In this document: positions 23,503 to 37,007 of the stretch, piece by piece
Layout of the letters: each line of letters starts with the position of its first letter
How positions within the stretch are numbered: position 1 is the stretch's first letter
DNA from: Stereum hirsutum FP-91666 SS1
Lineage: Eukaryota; Basidiomycota; Agaricomycetes; Russulales; Stereaceae
NCBI RefSeq assembly: GCF_000264905.1
Contig: NW_006763140.1
Span: 1,560,702 to 1,624,701, forward strand
DNA: 64,000 nucleotides
Direction: 5' to 3'
Notes under the pieces: generated by a model
The model's input: the letters and a program-made list of their open reading frames with translations, nothing else
Databases searched by the model: none
What the model was told of the DNA's origin: nothing
Made by a program: the position numbers and the translations under genes

Positions 23503-26500
23503 ATGGTGCCACCTCCGCTCAGAGCGTTCTCCTCGCCGTCCTCCTCCCTTCTCTTCTCGCTGCTTGCAACAGCCTCACAACATGTGCCTTCTTTCTCCAA
23601 CAGGGCAAGGGCCCACTTTGCAAAGCGTGCCGACCACGACGGCCTCTCCAATGGCGAATTCATCGCATTCGCCTGTCTCATTCCCATCCTTGTCGTCCTC
23701 TCGGGTCTGTTTGCCGGTCTAACATTAGGCTACATGTCTCTCGATGAGACACAACTACACGTACTATCCATCAGTGGAACACCGTCAGTCCATCTCGTGT
23801 CTTCCTGTTGCCACCCTACTCATGTCCTAAACAGACTCCAGCGCAAGTATGCAAACCAAATCAAGCCCATTCGCCAGAATGGCCATCTCCTCCTCGTCAC
23901 CCTCCTCCTCGCCAACATGATCACAAACGAGACCCTTCCCATCATCGCAGATCCTGTCCTGGGCGGAGGTGTACAGAGCGTCGTTGTCTCTATCGTCCTT
24001 ATCGTCATGTGAGCGCCTTTTCCACATAAACAAACGCCCCTTTCTTTCGCGTTCGCGCGCGTTTCGCAGAGTGTACGCGTGTCCTGCACGTTTTTCCATC
24101 ACGCGTGAGCTGTGACAATTTGCAAGCGTTACCCCGCAGTCGCCAAGACCTCGGAACAGATAAGCTTTGCCGCTGGACGGGTGTCTATCTCCGCACTATG
24201 CCGGCCATCATCTTTTGCGAGTTGCCCGCCTGTCATAGTTGTGGAACGCTCTTCAAATCTGCTTTTTCCCTGCAAGTTTGTTCTCGTACTCATCGGGTTT
24301 TCTTGTTTTATATAGCTTCGCAGAGATCATCCCGCAGTCAATATGTACTCGTCATGGCCTTTACATTGGCGCGAAGATGGCCCCTCTTGTCAAAGTGCTT
24401 CTCTATACTCTCGTTCGTATTTTCGTTTTCACTACCAGATCGCTTGTACTGACCATCGGAACAACTCTCGTAGGGTGTCGTCGCTTGGCCAGTTGCAAAA
24501 ATTCTTGAACTGAGTCTCGGTCCCCATCACGGTATCATCTATCGTCGTGGCGAACTCAAAGAGCTCATCGCTATGCACTCCACCGTCGGTCAGCTCGGCG
24601 GTGATCTCCGTTCCGACACTGTAACCATTATTGGTGCTACGCTTGACTTGCAGGAAAAGAGTGCCAAACAGGTGAGCTGCCCCGGCTTCCTTTTGTTCCA
24701 ACGTATCACTCACTGAGGGGACATACCTCTATTTATAGTCGATGACGAAGATTGATGATGTTTTCATGTTGTCTATTGACGCAAAATTGGACTATAAGAC
24801 GTTACAGAAGATCTGTTCTACAGGACACAGTCGTATTCCCGTTTTCGAGGAAGTAGAGGTCCCTGATCGGGAAGGAAGGATGACCAAAGTTCCCAAAATT
24901 CTTGGTGTGCTCTTAGTGAAGCAATGTGTCTTGCTAGATCCCAAAGGTAGGATCAACTCTACCAACCGATTTGCACCATGCTGACTGTTTCCCCTGCCAT
25001 TATTCAGATGCCGTCCCCGTCCGCAAGGTTCAGCTGAACAAACTACCCTCCGTCTACCAAAATGAACCTCTTCTCGGTATCCTCGACAAATTCCAGGAAG
25101 GGCGCTCTCATATGGCTGTCGTCTCACGGTTGAGTATCGCACATGCTGCCTCTGTCAAGAAGGCTGTCAAGAAAGGCCTCACCCAGCGTCTGAAAGACCG
25201 TGTCGGCATCAGCGACTCCAGCAGCTCCGACTCCGACTCGGAAGAAGAAGAGCAGCCTAGAAGAAAGAGCTGGAGGAGAAAGAAGTCGAATGACAGCAAT
25301 GATGGGACAGGGAGTCCCGGCGAAAATGCTGAGGGCGATGAAAACGATGCGACGCTCAAGGGTGATGGCGTCTGGGAAAAGGACTTCGCTAACGGTAACG
25401 GTGGAAATGGATCTTCACCCGAGCGCGAGAGGTTCTCTTTCAAGAAACGCGGTCGCTCGAAACGTGGAAAGGTAGAGGACGTTGAGATGGGAAGAATGGA
25501 AGGCTCCTCTGAATCACCTGCTGCTGCTTCTGGTCCTTCGGAAACGATCAACGGGCAGAAGGTGAAGAGGGGCAGCTTCGTTCAGCTGCCGAAAGCGGAA
25601 GCAAGTATGCCTGCGGATGCGGTGCTGAACAAGGAGAACGTCAACGATTTCCTGCAGAGCTTTGATCCGCTCGTGGCCCCTCTTGGTATCATCACTCTCG
25701 AAGATGTCCTTGAAGGTAAGGGCCCATCTTCATATCCCAATTTTCTTTTCGGTGATCTAACGTTTTGTGATTGTAGAACTTATTGGCGAAGAGATATACG
25801 ACGAATTCGACCCTGAAGGTGGCCACCGTGGCGAGGCTTCCAAATATCTTCCTCCTTCTGCTGGCGACAATTCCAACCTTCTCAAACGCAAAGGCTCCGC
25901 TCCTAACCTTACATCTTCTGGACCCGATGCACCTGTCAGCCCCACCCCGATAAACGCGACCACGAACAAAGGCTCGAATGTCCTTCGCCCTATCGCCATC
26001 CCAGCCTTGAAGAATCTGTCCTTCCTAAGGAGTCGAAGTGCCCCTCCTACACCCAGAGAACTCCCTAAGACCCTTCCCTCGGGCGAACCATTGGAGACAG
26101 TACAGTCTCGTCCAGATGATTCCAATGTAGAGCCCAAGATCATAGAGGGTGCGATCGACGACATGGACGAGAAAGAGAGGTTGAAGATGGAAGACGCTGA
26201 AACGATGGCTTCGCCCCCGATAGTCGTCACGCCCCCTTCCTCTCCCCCTCGCTCGCCCCCCGCCAATGCCCTTGCCGCCCCTACCGCTACTCCCGGCGTT
26301 GCCCCTGGTGTCACGGCCGCAATCGGCTCTGGTATTTCACGCGGCGGCTCCCCCGCTTCCTCACTCGGTGCTATCATTTTCGACCGCGGCCGCCAGAAAC
26401 GCGCTGCTCAAGCTCAGACTGGTGGTGCTAGCGGCGGACCTTCCATCGTTGCGCCGATTCCGAGTCCTAGAGCCGTGACGCCGAGTGCGTCTGGTGGAAA

Positions 26501-26690
26501 GGGACAGAGGTTCAAGAGCAGTCCGTTGGCTCCAGGGTCTACGGAGGGACAGAGTGCGGCGAGGGGTGGGCCTTCCGGGACGTCCGGCATGAGTGCGGTG
26601 GATGAGGATGTAGCGGGCAATCAGGCAGACGACGAGGGGGTCGTGGCGTCAAATACGGACATGAACACGAAGGACGAGAAGGAGATGTGA
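23503..26690 (+). CDS. MAM3/CNNM-type membrane protein with DUF21 and CBS domains
   Basis: Homologue of yeast Mam3 and animal CNNM (CorC/HlyC-like) proteins, linked to metal and Mg homeostasis at vacuole or plasma membrane. Seven exons, 23503-23783, 23835-24008, 24316-24412, 24474-24671, 24739-24946, 25008-25715, 25777-26690, give 859 aa. It has an N-terminal hydrophobic signal, then DUF21: FAGLTLGYMSLDETQLHVL, LLLANMITNETLPII, FAEIIPQSICTRHGLYIGA and GVVAWPVAKILE. The CBS pair follows: DDVFMLSIDAKLDYKTLQKI, GHSRIPVFEE, and FDPLVAPLGIITLEDVLEEL. A 180-aa acidic/basic insert (SSSDSDSEEEE...) splits the second CBS, as in fungal relatives. The C-terminal 300 aa are disordered. Intron 2 (24009-24315) is 307 bp, about five times the local norm. 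Confidence 0.93.
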
Positions 26691-27378
26691 GCGAGTCGAT
26701 GAGGGCGACTGAATCGCCTTGAAATCTTCCAGTATACCAATACTCCCTTGCAGCTGTGTGTGCACGTTCCGCTCGGTAATTGTTTTCTTTTCTGTTCGTT
26801 TTCCGCCTGTGTGCTTTTATTCCATACTCTCTTGCACGTCGTTGTTGAGAGTTTTAAGATTGATCGTTGTTGGCTGTTCGAGTTCATGTTGCTTTTATAT
26901 CCCATTATGCTTCACGATACGCTACGCTGATGTTTTGCCCCAGTTTGAAGTACTTTTTTGTCCCTTTATTTTTTCTGTCTGCTCTTTGACGAACGCCGGT
27001 ATAAGATTGATAATAGAAGACGTTTATTCGACCTTGACACAAATTGTGTCTGTAGTCACAAATTTAGTCCGATGAACCGCATCGTTGTGAGAGCTCTGCA
27101 ATGAAGTAAATGATTCCGTGTCAAATGTGGCTCTCCAGGACAAGCACACAAGGGCACACATCACAACATTATGAAGCGACGACATATACACGTCTCAGTA
27201 TTTCTCCTGTGATACGCTGCTGCACATCGTCAGGCATACAATGCGTTACAACTCGTACAATCAAACGGGACAGCCTACAACATTCGAATACTACAGCCTA
27301 CAGCATTGATATTCCGGGAACATTCTTCAAGCAAGCAAGCGGATCAGGATGATCAAGCGATGGAAACGCTGGCGGCGA
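26691..27378. other. Converging 3' flanks of MAM3 and ADI1
   Basis: First 350 bp are T-rich on the + strand, as expected for the MAM3 3'-UTR. No gene seen. Confidence 0.4.
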
Positions 27379-28401
27379 TCAAGCGACGGAAACACTGGAG
27401 GGAAGGTTGGAGAGGTAGTCGACACGGTACGGGTTCTTGTCGGTCTCTTCGTTTCGTGTGTGAGGGATCCACTTGGGCTCTTCCTGTAATTGACAAACGT
27501 AAAGGAAGGACGGGGATATGTCGGTGGTGAGCAGGTGATCATTGATGACCATAAGTGGAGGATGTGAGAGGATAAGGTGGAAATGCGAGGTAAGGTTGAT
27601 CGGAGAAAGATGGGTGGTAAAAAGGCAATGTGGCGGTATAGGGTGTGTGGCGATGGGAAAGGTATAGACGGTTAACGAACCTTGAACAGTCTGATAGCCT
27701 TAACGGCGTTCAGCTCATCGAGCGTGAAGCGGTGGTAGATGCCTGCTGGGACGACAAGGAGGTCTCCGGGAGTGACGTGAATGCGGATCCAAGCATCCGT
27801 AGGGGTCTCTGCAAAATTAGAACATGAGGGTGAGTCCAAATATAACGAAATGCGATGTGAAGAATGGACGGATGAATGGTGCAGCAAGTGGCGTGCGTAT
27901 GAGAGGAGTGCAGAGCCTGAGGCGCAGTGGAAAATCGAGTGGAAAGAGGATGGGATGGGGGAGTAGAGAGGGGGGATAATGCTGACCTCGGACGTCGAAG
28001 AATCCTGCGCCCGAGAGGATGTAACGGATCTCTTCGTCCTCATGCAGATGCCTATATTATACAGAAGCGAAAGCAATATGAGTATAGAACTACTAAGCCG
28101 TGCGATGGCAAAGCAGGCAACAAGCAAAGAATCAGGCCACTCACTCCTCAAAGAACGTCTTCAGCTTGCTCTCATACGAGTCCCCCAACCCCTCCTTAGT
28201 GACATTGATCGTGTCTCTATTCTTGTAGCTTCTCTCCTTCGCCACTTCGTTGATCTTTCCCTCCCATGCTCCCTCTTCGTCGATGGGGATAGTCCAGTAC
28301 AGAACGTTGAGCTTCTTGAGCAATTCAGGAGAGACGGTTTTGCCAGAGTCGTGAGCGAGACGCTGGTCGCCCGGAAGGTTGTCAAAGTAGTAGGCGCGCA
28401 T
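27379..28401 (-). CDS. ADI1: Acireductone dioxygenase (methionine salvage)
   Basis: Cupin-fold dioxygenase that cleaves acireductone to the keto-acid precursor of methionine. Four exons, 28401-28145, 28051-27987, 27808-27681, 27483-27379, give 184 aa, the usual size. The metal ligands are visible: HLHEDEE (H87, H89, E93) and H133 in PAGIYHRF. Start [20 protein letters not shown] matches the family; an in-frame ATG 29 codons upstream gives a non-conserved extension and is not chosen. The C-terminus [20 protein letters not shown] is in the last exon. Confidence 0.95.
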
Positions 28402-29485
28402 AGTCAGTGAGTTATATGGGTGAGTGGATTGGATTGGAATGAAGTTGAGGATAGTATGTGGGGGGAGCGGATGAGCTGATATACTCACGACGAATAAAGC
28501 TCAGACTACGCGCAATCCGGCTCTCTGATGAAGTCATCCCGCTCTCTTGAAACTTTCCTCATCTTTCATTTTCGACCTCGGCATTATCGGAATACTCTCA
28601 TTGGCCGTGATCGATGTGCACGTTGCCTAAACGAACGTTCCAGTTTGTTCCTGTGCTTGTTTCCTGCCCCTGTAGCAAGAGACCTGAGCAGACTCGAAGC
28701 GCTAGGACAGGGAGACCTTGACGATGGTAAGTGAACTCTGTCAAATACCACAGCTTCTTGGTGTCCCTTGAGATAACTGCAGCTGGTCGAGATGAGGTTT
28801 TAACCCACCAGCAGTCTTTATCCATCCACACTGATCATGAAACAAAGCCCAGAAAGCGTCCCCATGTTGTTTCTGCACTACACCGTGTTCGCTTCAACAA
28901 GTCCATCATTCCTGACATGTCGCATCAGGCTTCACCAGTTCATCCTCGGCTATCTATCACGACAAACTCGAGGACTGACCGGTATGGCCGGGATACTACC
29001 AGCACGACTAACCAACGCTTGTCAGGTTCAGGCATGACGTGCGGCTTCAAATCTTCAAAAACAATAACAACGGTACCTCGTACGTTGCCCGGGAACCTAC
29101 GAAGCATCCCAGGCGCTCCCGTATTGTCGGCGACGATTTGGGTGAACGGGAAACAAAAGCTTCTGGTCCACACGCCAACCATCAGGAAGCTCTAGAGGAT
29201 TTGAGCTCAGAAGCATGGGATTAGCGCTCGAAAATCTCACAAGTACTAGGCTGCCTGACTTCTGTGTCAAGTTCGGATCGTCGTTTGGCCGCCAACTTTC
29301 CCCTTCATTCCTTCACGTTTGCCGTCACGGCCATTGACAGCTGGCTGGCCAATACTCCACGCCGCTGCGCTACGCGGTAGGTCAACATAGTGATTGTAAG
29401 CCATGCAATCTTTCTGCTCAGTGTTATCTTTCTTACCGAGTCAATATAGCCCAGTTTTGCATAGCGACGCTCTCTTCCACCGCCG
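28402..29485. other. Shared upstream region of ADI1 and a small membrane-protein gene
   Basis: Divergent promoter region. An open frame near 28731-29195 lacks an ATG at its start and shows no protein-like pattern. Confidence 0.4.
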
Positions 29486-30181
29486 ATGTCTCCATGTCCG
29501 ACTTGCGCCTCGCTCTGGCCACGCTCTGACCCTGCAGACCAGCCCGATTCCGACCCTCCGCATGCTCATAACATGACTGCCATTTTGGCCGGCACAATAA
29601 CCGGGTCTATCATATTCGTCCTTCTATTTGTCGGTCTTCTCTTCCTCTTCCATCGTCGCCGACGCCTCTTGCAAATCAACAGCGAACTTGAGGCGGGTAG
29701 AATCACACCTTTCCGCGACGAGCGCGTCATAGACATCTCGTCCCGCCCGCTTACGATTCCTGGGAATGTCTTACCGTTCCCTCACGATGTGGTATTGGAT
29801 ATATCTCCGACGTCTATGATGAGGCTTGGCATTGTTGGCTCGGGTTGGAATGGCGAAGATGCCAGTCTGAGTGATGGCGGCAGGGGCGGGGATGTGACGA
29901 GGGATTTGTCGGTGGGGAGGACTTTGGCGGATGAGGCGGAGCTTGTCAGAAAACCTCGTGTGCGTTCGGCTCACTTCGACTCCCTTCAAAGTCAAGTCGC
30001 TATGCCGAGATCCTGACATTGAAATGATTGCCTCGTCGCACAGGATGCAGATGACCGGACAACCTACTCAGCGTCAGAGTCAATAGACGTCGTCCCATCA
30101 CTATCGCCAAACATTAGCCGGGCCGTGACACCATTCCGGCCCCAAGACCGCGCACAAAGTCCTATCAATCCCAAGTTTTGA
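29486..30181 (+). CDS. Predicted single-pass membrane protein, unknown
   Basis: Not recognised. Exons 29486-29959 and 30044-30181 give 203 aa. A short Cys/Pro N-terminus (MSPCPTCASLWP) is followed by one strong membrane segment, MTAILAGTITGSIIFVLLFV and about six more residues, then a basic stop-transfer (HRRRRLL) and a 140-aa soluble tail. This layout (short outside, GT-rich membrane helix, RRRR) resembles many small basidiomycete type I/III proteins. The tail has TPFRDERVIDIS and a similar TPFRPQDRAQ near its end. Confidence 0.7.
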
Positions 30182-31244
30182 TGATGGGTTTCAGGGCTCT
30201 ATGTAACGACACTGTAGTTATTCATGTTCCGTGCGTGGCTTCTGCTGGTCAGTTTGCCCACTAAGGAGGATGAAGAGCGTATATAATACCCTTCACGCAC
30301 ACTGCATACGTTTCTCCATCTATCCATCCATTACATCTGCATCAACGGTGACTTTCATTTTCTTCGATTATTTGTAACGCATCTATCCTGTAGTTTTACG
30401 CGTCTGTATTCTGCTTTCAACGTTCCCGGGTCTTTGAATCACTGCTTTCACTTTGCTTTTTCTTCGTTCTATATACTGTCTCTTTGGCCGGAGGCACCGT
30501 TTCGACGTTCACTTTCCAGTTGACGTTGTTGACGACCAAAGTCCGGTTGTTGGGCTGAGCTGAACGCCGCGCGGCCTGAACTGACCGAACGCCATGCTCA
30601 CGGTCCCCAGTTAAGATCGTCAACTCAGCGAGTCACACAAGAATTCGAAGACGGAACCCACAATACACGTCGTTAGATCAGCACTATTGACCGAGAGGCT
30701 GAATCATTGTGTTGAGATGAGTACACATACATGTTTAGATTGAGTGAGTAACGCACAATATCTCTAAGGTAAATAAAAATACGAAGAGAGGCGGCATGAG
30801 GTGTCATGAGAAGACGAGGTGGAGAGCATGGCTGATACAGTAGGTGACACTGGTACGTGCGGAGGAGACTAGAAGTGGACTGCTGTACAGTGTTCATAAC
30901 CGCCTATCGCAAAGTGAATGGGACGGGGTGACGACACTGATCTACATGAGGCTGAGAGCAAATAACATTCGATAATCCGAAGAAAAAGTGGGGGGCTACA
31001 GAACGCGAAAGACAACGACAACAAGGATGGGGGAAAATGAGAAGAAAGAACCATCGAAACCACAAAATGCCCAAAGATAGGATACCGAAATGATGATGTG
31101 GGTGAAATTACTAGATCTAGAGCAAGAGTAACCACGGCAGGATAAAAGCAAAAATCCGATCCGACGTCAATACATAAAGCGAGGAGAAAAAGCAAGCAAG
31201 CAACAAAATTGTATCATGAGTCCATGACTCATAGCCGACAGTAT
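30182..31244. other. Converging 3' flanks
   Basis: About 30900-31200 is A/G-rich on the + strand, i.e. T/C-rich on the arrestin sense strand. No gene seen. Confidence 0.4.
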
Positions 31245-34086
31245 TCACCGCACCTGTGGCGTGAGTGGGAGTGGCGTGTACTCTACTTCGACAGGCACAC
31301 CCTCTTCATCGTACGGTGCGGGTCCAGCATGAACCACAGGCATGACACTCGAGATGAACTCATAGCCCGGCGGGCTCTCCCCCATCTCACTCTGCTGCCC
31401 CGTAATCAACCTCTCGAACATCAGATTGCGATCATACAAACTCCCCAGTCTTGCCTGTGTCATGTTCGGTGGCGGAACCATTGTCAATGACGCAACCGAC
31501 GCGACGGACTCGCTCGATGACGAAGATTGCGTAGGATGGCGTTCGAGAGCTAAGGTGGATGCGTCGGACGCATGGGTCGGAGCAGAAATATGTGAACTGT
31601 GAGTGTGGTGATGAGAGGCCGATTTCACGGGAGGTCGGGAAGAAGGGCGGGAAGGGACAACGGCCTGGCCGCGACGTTTGACGGAGCAGGTGCAGGATCG
31701 GACTTCGGGCGAAAGGTAGTTGGAGTCGAGGGCTTGGGAGTAACGCGGGAGGGAGGTGTACTCCGAGTTACACAGGCACTACATCGAGCGCATTCGTTAA
31801 TAGAGATTTCCTCAGAATGTCCGATGAACTCACCGATAGTATGTGCACTGGAGTTTGCACGACGATATCGAACAACTTCCTCTTACCCGTCTTCGGGTCG
31901 ATATGCAGATCGTCGCCTCTTTCCACTCTCACCACGATCTTCAGCACATGATGAATCTGGATGTTCGACTTCTTATTCAGATTCGTAAAATGCAGTAAAC
32001 CGCACGCCCCGGGAAGCTGGAGCTGGGTGTGGAACGACCATGGACCGGGGCCCATCAAGGACGAAGCAAACTCAGACGGGTCGTCTTCTGGACTGAGGAG
32101 CACGCGTAAAGGAGACTCGTCGAAAGCATGAGGATCTTCAGAGTCCAGAGGAAGGATAGGAGGTGCGGTGGTGGTGGCATTTTTAGCGGTGTGCTTGATG
32201 CTGAGAAGTGGGAAACGATTCGTGAGATCAGATCGGGCGACTCGCTTCATCTGGATGTAGTAATCTACCCGCTCTGTGAGGATGGAGGACCTGATATGAG
32301 CAAAAGCAGGTCCGGTGAAAGATACAAGAACAGTCACCTTCGAGGACGATAGATAGTCGATGAATTTTCATCTTCGCCATTGGCAGGAAGTTCATGTTGA
32401 TAGGTATGCTGGCGCCAATGTGGAACATACGGCCAGAGACAGAAAGAAGATACTGCAGTTGGTTATCCCAGAACCGTTCGACGACGATATTTTCTGTATC
32501 TTCGGTATCATCCTCGCTGGGGCATGCTACGATGATGACGTCCCGTGCCGCAGTCAGTTTCGACGTGAAAGTACCCGGTCGGTGTACTTGAGCCTTCAAG
32601 CGCCAGGAAACTGAGCCATAATCACATTCAAGTGACGGCGGCATGTTTGCCGGGATGGCGAACGAGATAGGGAAGGTGTAAGTGCCTGAGGAAAACATTA
32701 TCATTACTGCAGCTTAGACACGAGAAAAGCAAAGCTTGGCGCACCCTTCTTGAACTCCCGCCATCCATCGCCAAACTCCTTGTGGTCGTCGCCGTGATCT
32801 CCGACCTTATTCTCCCAGAAGTGCCAGGCTCCATCCTTCTCCTTGCCCGGCTCCCTTGTGTGATCCCTCGGGACCTCCTGATCCTTGCCCTTATCCAGAG
32901 TTCGCCCTCGGCTCTTACTCCTATCGTCAATCCTGTCCACCATCGGCGATCGAGACCGCACCCTTTCCTTCACGGCATCGAGGATACTGTTTGAAACAGC
33001 CGCAAGACTGAATCGGGCGGTCCTTCGTCCTCGCCGGTGATCTTCCGCGCTTTCATCGCGCCTATTTCGTGCGGGAGAAGATGCCAAGGTAGATGGAGGA
33101 TGAGATGTCCCTGCGGTAGAAGTGGACGCCTGTTCGTCGTTGCTGACGGTCCTGGATAGAGCGGGAGAAGGATGATCGCGGAAACTGGACGATGATGAAG
33201 CGGGAGCAGGGCGAATCCTGGATAGCGATGGCTGCTGTGATGTGTTGTGTGATGATGGAGGACCTGTAATTGTGTCAATGGCTAAGAAGTATGCAGGCAA
33301 AGGTTAGACATACGAGATAATGAGCGATTGGTTTCTTCGTCATCTGCCCTTCGCGCAGAGGTGAACCGACTAACAGAGCCATTTCTCGAAGAGGGGAAAC
33401 CATCTGCGGTCGGGTGGCCAGACGAGCTTGCTGGAGGCGTATACATAGGTGTAGGGGATCTGGAGCCAGAATGTTGTTGTCCGACGACGTGTGGTGCGAC
33501 ATCGCGCCCGAAATACGTCGAATCTGCGCTGAGTCGTCGTCTTGTCCTGTCCCTTCCCCGTTCAATAGGCTCCTCTGTTAAGGGAGAACGGTCGGCAAAG
33601 CTGGAGAAGAAGTAGTTGGGTGCCTCAGGAGGTCGACGCTGAAGACTGGAATCTTGTCGAGGCTCATATTCGTCCCGATAGAACGCGAGACCGGGGCCGA
33701 CAGAGAGTGTGCGACGTGAGTTCGTAGTCGGAGTCGTCGCGGCACGAAAGAAGGTTTGAGTAGCAGTAAACAATTTATGCTCCTCTGTGACCTCTGTTCT
33801 TCGTGCTCCGATACCTGTTGAATTGGCTAAATTCCTGCGCAGGTCAAGGTGGTAAGGAAAGTGGCGCACCTTCGGGCCACACTGTGGCGGTCTTCCCCTG
33901 CAACTCGATGTCGATGCTACATATTCTAGTTGGCTTTACGAGCTCAAGCGTCAAGAGACCGCGGAGAACAGAAGTGGCTGCATTGTTGGCGGCCTGTCGC
34001 CTTCCGGAGAAGTCGGAAGAACGGAGAAAGACGACAGACTCGGTAAGATAGATGTGGAGCGAGTTCTTCTGAGCTTTAGAGGTCAT
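31245..34086 (-). CDS. Alpha-arrestin (ART-type ubiquitin-ligase adaptor)
   Basis: Adaptor that brings a NEDD4/Rsp5 ubiquitin ligase to plasma-membrane transporters for endocytosis. Six exons, 34086-33870, 33814-33314, 33263-32745, 32706-32338, 32273-31834, 31778-31245, give 859 aa. Arrestin_N: SLHIYLTESVVFLR, RGLLTLELVKPTRI, IELQGKTATVWPEG, EEHKLFTATQTFF and, after a 300-aa disordered insert, GTYTFPISFAIPANMPPSLE. Arrestin_C: VDYYIQMKRVARSD, FPLLSIKHT, KKSNIQIHHVLKIVVRVERG and FDIVVQTPVHILS. A PPxY motif, PPGY, at about residue 818 is the expected Rsp5 WW-domain docking site. The insert inside the N-domain, made of two exons, is long and Ser/Arg-rich. Confidence 0.92.
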
Positions 34087-35357
34087 CCTGCTCGCGCTCT
34101 ATGGTGATGGTACAGATACAAGAGACGAACACGGCTCGGGCGACTCACTGCAAGGTTCCAGAGCACGAAAATAGACAAATATTCGGATTCGGTTGGATGG
34201 TCGTCTCTCGATCTTATAGTCCCACGCGGCCCGGAACTTGCGGAGCAGCGGCCTTCCCCCGATTCCTCTCCTCATCTTTTTCCTCGTCTCGCCACATCTG
34301 CCTGCGTCCCACCCTCTCAACAGAGCTTGTACAGCTCTGACTACTCGTATTTAATCACCCTATTGCCAAACAATTCTCGGTGCTGGCGTACTAATCCGTT
34401 TTTCTGCACGGCTCGTGCGTACGGCGGTTGATTTACGGTCGACCACTGGATCTCGTCGCCGATGTACCTGGCATGCAGCATGTGGCTCCAAATGTCTCCA
34501 TCTTCGTTTTACCGCATCCCCCGGAGGCCAATCAGAAAAACACGTATATCTGACACCTGTCGAACGGTTACCCTTGTCTCCATTTTCAATACCTACTTCG
34601 CAGCGGCAAATATCTTGCGAATTTCGAGCTTCCCCGGCATCTAGTGACTCCACCTCGTCATCTACCTCGCTTGTGGCGTCGTTCTGTTAGTCTGTCAACG
34701 TTTTTCGTCGGGAAGATGCATCAAATTATTATGGCCGGAGTACGTCTTCATGCATGCTTGTACTGGAGATAAACGTTTTCCTTCGCACGAATCAGAACGG
34801 TAGAAGCCTGGGAGTCGGACAAGGGAACCGGACATTACACAGAGCACCTCGTCCATATGCCTTTCTTCATTCTGCACGGCCAGGCGCCTTCACTTCAGTT
34901 CCAGGCCTGCGATTTACGTCTCCAGTGCTTCAGTATTGTTTCTTCGGTCTTCAGGGATTGCGCTCGGTTCACGTCGGCTTTCGTGGGGGCATATGTAGCC
35001 CTGCTGCGAGCCGACACGCTATGTAGGTCTTTCTGCTTGGAGGTAGAAAAAGAATTAAATACCCCACCGGTGGAAACAGCAGCTGGGTAAAGAAATATCG
35101 ATGTCCGCGGCGATCCTACTGCTTCGATGCGAGGTACTTCCACGGTCCCACCACTCCGTCATCTCCTTTGTGGCAAAATAGCCTTCAGTAAGGTTTTAGA
35201 ACATCCAGACCGCGTGAGTAATAAATATCGTCCGTACGCAAAAATAGACGAGATGCTCGTATGACCACCTCCCACTGCGGGATCCAAGTCCCACTGAGGC
35301 TCCTGCCATGGTATAAAGGCGGCACAATGACGGCACTGATTTGACTCAATCTCCACC
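34087..35357. other. Shared upstream region of arrestin and ICMT genes
   Basis: Divergent promoters. No coding pattern or RNA gene seen. Confidence 0.4.
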
Positions 35358-36223
35358 ATGTCCTTACTCAAAATACCTATGCTGGTCTCCGCATATTATG
35401 CGTACTATACTGTGACGACCTCTCCGACCGCTCGACCACGAAAAAATGAGAGGTCAAGAGCACCACCTGGGACTAATACCAACATAATGAGCAGAATGTG
35501 GCCTTCTCAGGTTATGTGCTTCCATGTACGTGTTATTTTTAGCTCCTCTCCTGAATTGTCGCGGTCATTAGACTGACGGAAATACAACAGATATCGCTCT
35601 TTCTCATTTTTACCTGCGAAATTCTCTCCATCCTCGCTACCCGATATCCCAACCTCCCCTATGCCACCTCTATCGCCTCTGCTCTAACTCCAACGCTCAG
35701 TCACAACAACATCCCGTTGACCCCGCCATCCCCACCGATCGATTCTTCCTCCTACTCACCGTCTGTTTCTACATCTATCAGAGCAAGCACACCCTTCATT
35801 CTCGGATGGCTCCTCGTCGTCGGCGGAACCATTCGCATAATCTGCTACCGCACCCTTGGCCGTCACTTCACCTTCGAACTTGCTGTCCGGGACCAACACC
35901 GTCTCGTCACCAGCTTCCCATACTCACTCGTCCGTCACCCGGCCTACATCGGTACATTCTGCGGCTTCGTCGGCATGGCGATTTGTCTCGTGTCTCCCGG
36001 CTCGTGGGTGGCGGAGCAGGGGTGGTTCAACCATGGTCAGAGCGCTGGTGTGTGGATTGCGAGGATGTATGCGCTGACGTTCGTGGTGTGGGAGGTGGCG
36101 GTCTATGCGTGGCTGATGAAGAGGATGGAGTCGGAGGAGAAGATGTTGAAAAAGGAGTTTGGGAAGGAGTGGGAGGAGTGGGCGAGCAGGGTGAAGTGGA
36201 AGATGATTCCTAGTGTGTTTTGA
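35358..36223 (+). CDS. Isoprenylcysteine carboxyl methyltransferase (Ste14/ICMT family)
   Basis: ER-membrane enzyme that methylates the C-terminal prenylcysteine of Ras, Rho and pheromone proteins. Two exons, 35358-35525 and 35591-36223, give 266 aa. Family signals: GRHFTFELAVRDQHRLVTSF, PYSLVRHPAYIGTFCGFVG, and near the end KRMESEEKMLKKEFGKEWEE followed by W. Four or five hydrophobic segments. Basidiomycetes often carry several ICMT-like paralogues; this one could be a paralogue rather than the main Ste14. Confidence 0.88.
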
Positions 36224-37007
36224 TTAGTGGTGGTACTGTTCCCCAAATGTTCTACCCTGTGTAACACCGATACTTGCTTCTTGACGTCAGCGGCGAACTT
36301 GAGTGGCGTTAGCGAGAGTCGTGAATGTACGATTGCGAATGTGCATACGTCAATGATTCAATACTACTACGCTCTTTCGTGTCAGCAACTGCCTCTTATC
36401 GAGCTGGCAGCGTTAACGCGGTAACGATCCGTGCTTGAGAATTGTGCAAGTATTAAATACCTAGACATACCTTTGGACGAATGTCGTGCCAAGACTTACT
36501 TAAAAATCATAGCTAGCTTGCAACTTTTTTCCGGTTTGTGGCTATACTTTCAAGTACGAGAATTGATTGGGGACCAAGAGCGTATAAAGTGGATAGGTAA
36601 TGCCGAGATGGCGAAGGAGAAAGTAAATTGGTTTTGGCCGACGCCCACTGAAGAAGATGGTGATAACACGATAATTGTTCAAGGAGCCGGTGACGATAAG
36701 CATAGTAATACATAAGAGGACGGGGCTAGGATGCAGTACAAAAAGGTGGGACAAGCTACATGTTGCAGACACGGGCAATGCAAGAATGATCAGGACGAAA
36801 GAGAATAACGAACATGCCTCAACGTATGTAACAACGACATCATGACGCAGGCAACACCGACGATTGTGCAAATAACAGTCCACTCAGTTCCGAGGAGCAA
36901 TGCACCTCCCACGACAGAAATGACAGTGCTAGAATCCATCCCAAACGAGTCAGACTATGGGAGTAAGAGACAATGGGTGAGAATGGTACGAACCATTACG
37001 ATGCGGC
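36224..37007. other. Converging 3' flanks
   Basis: No gene recognised; short open frames on both strands lack protein character. Confidence 0.35.
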
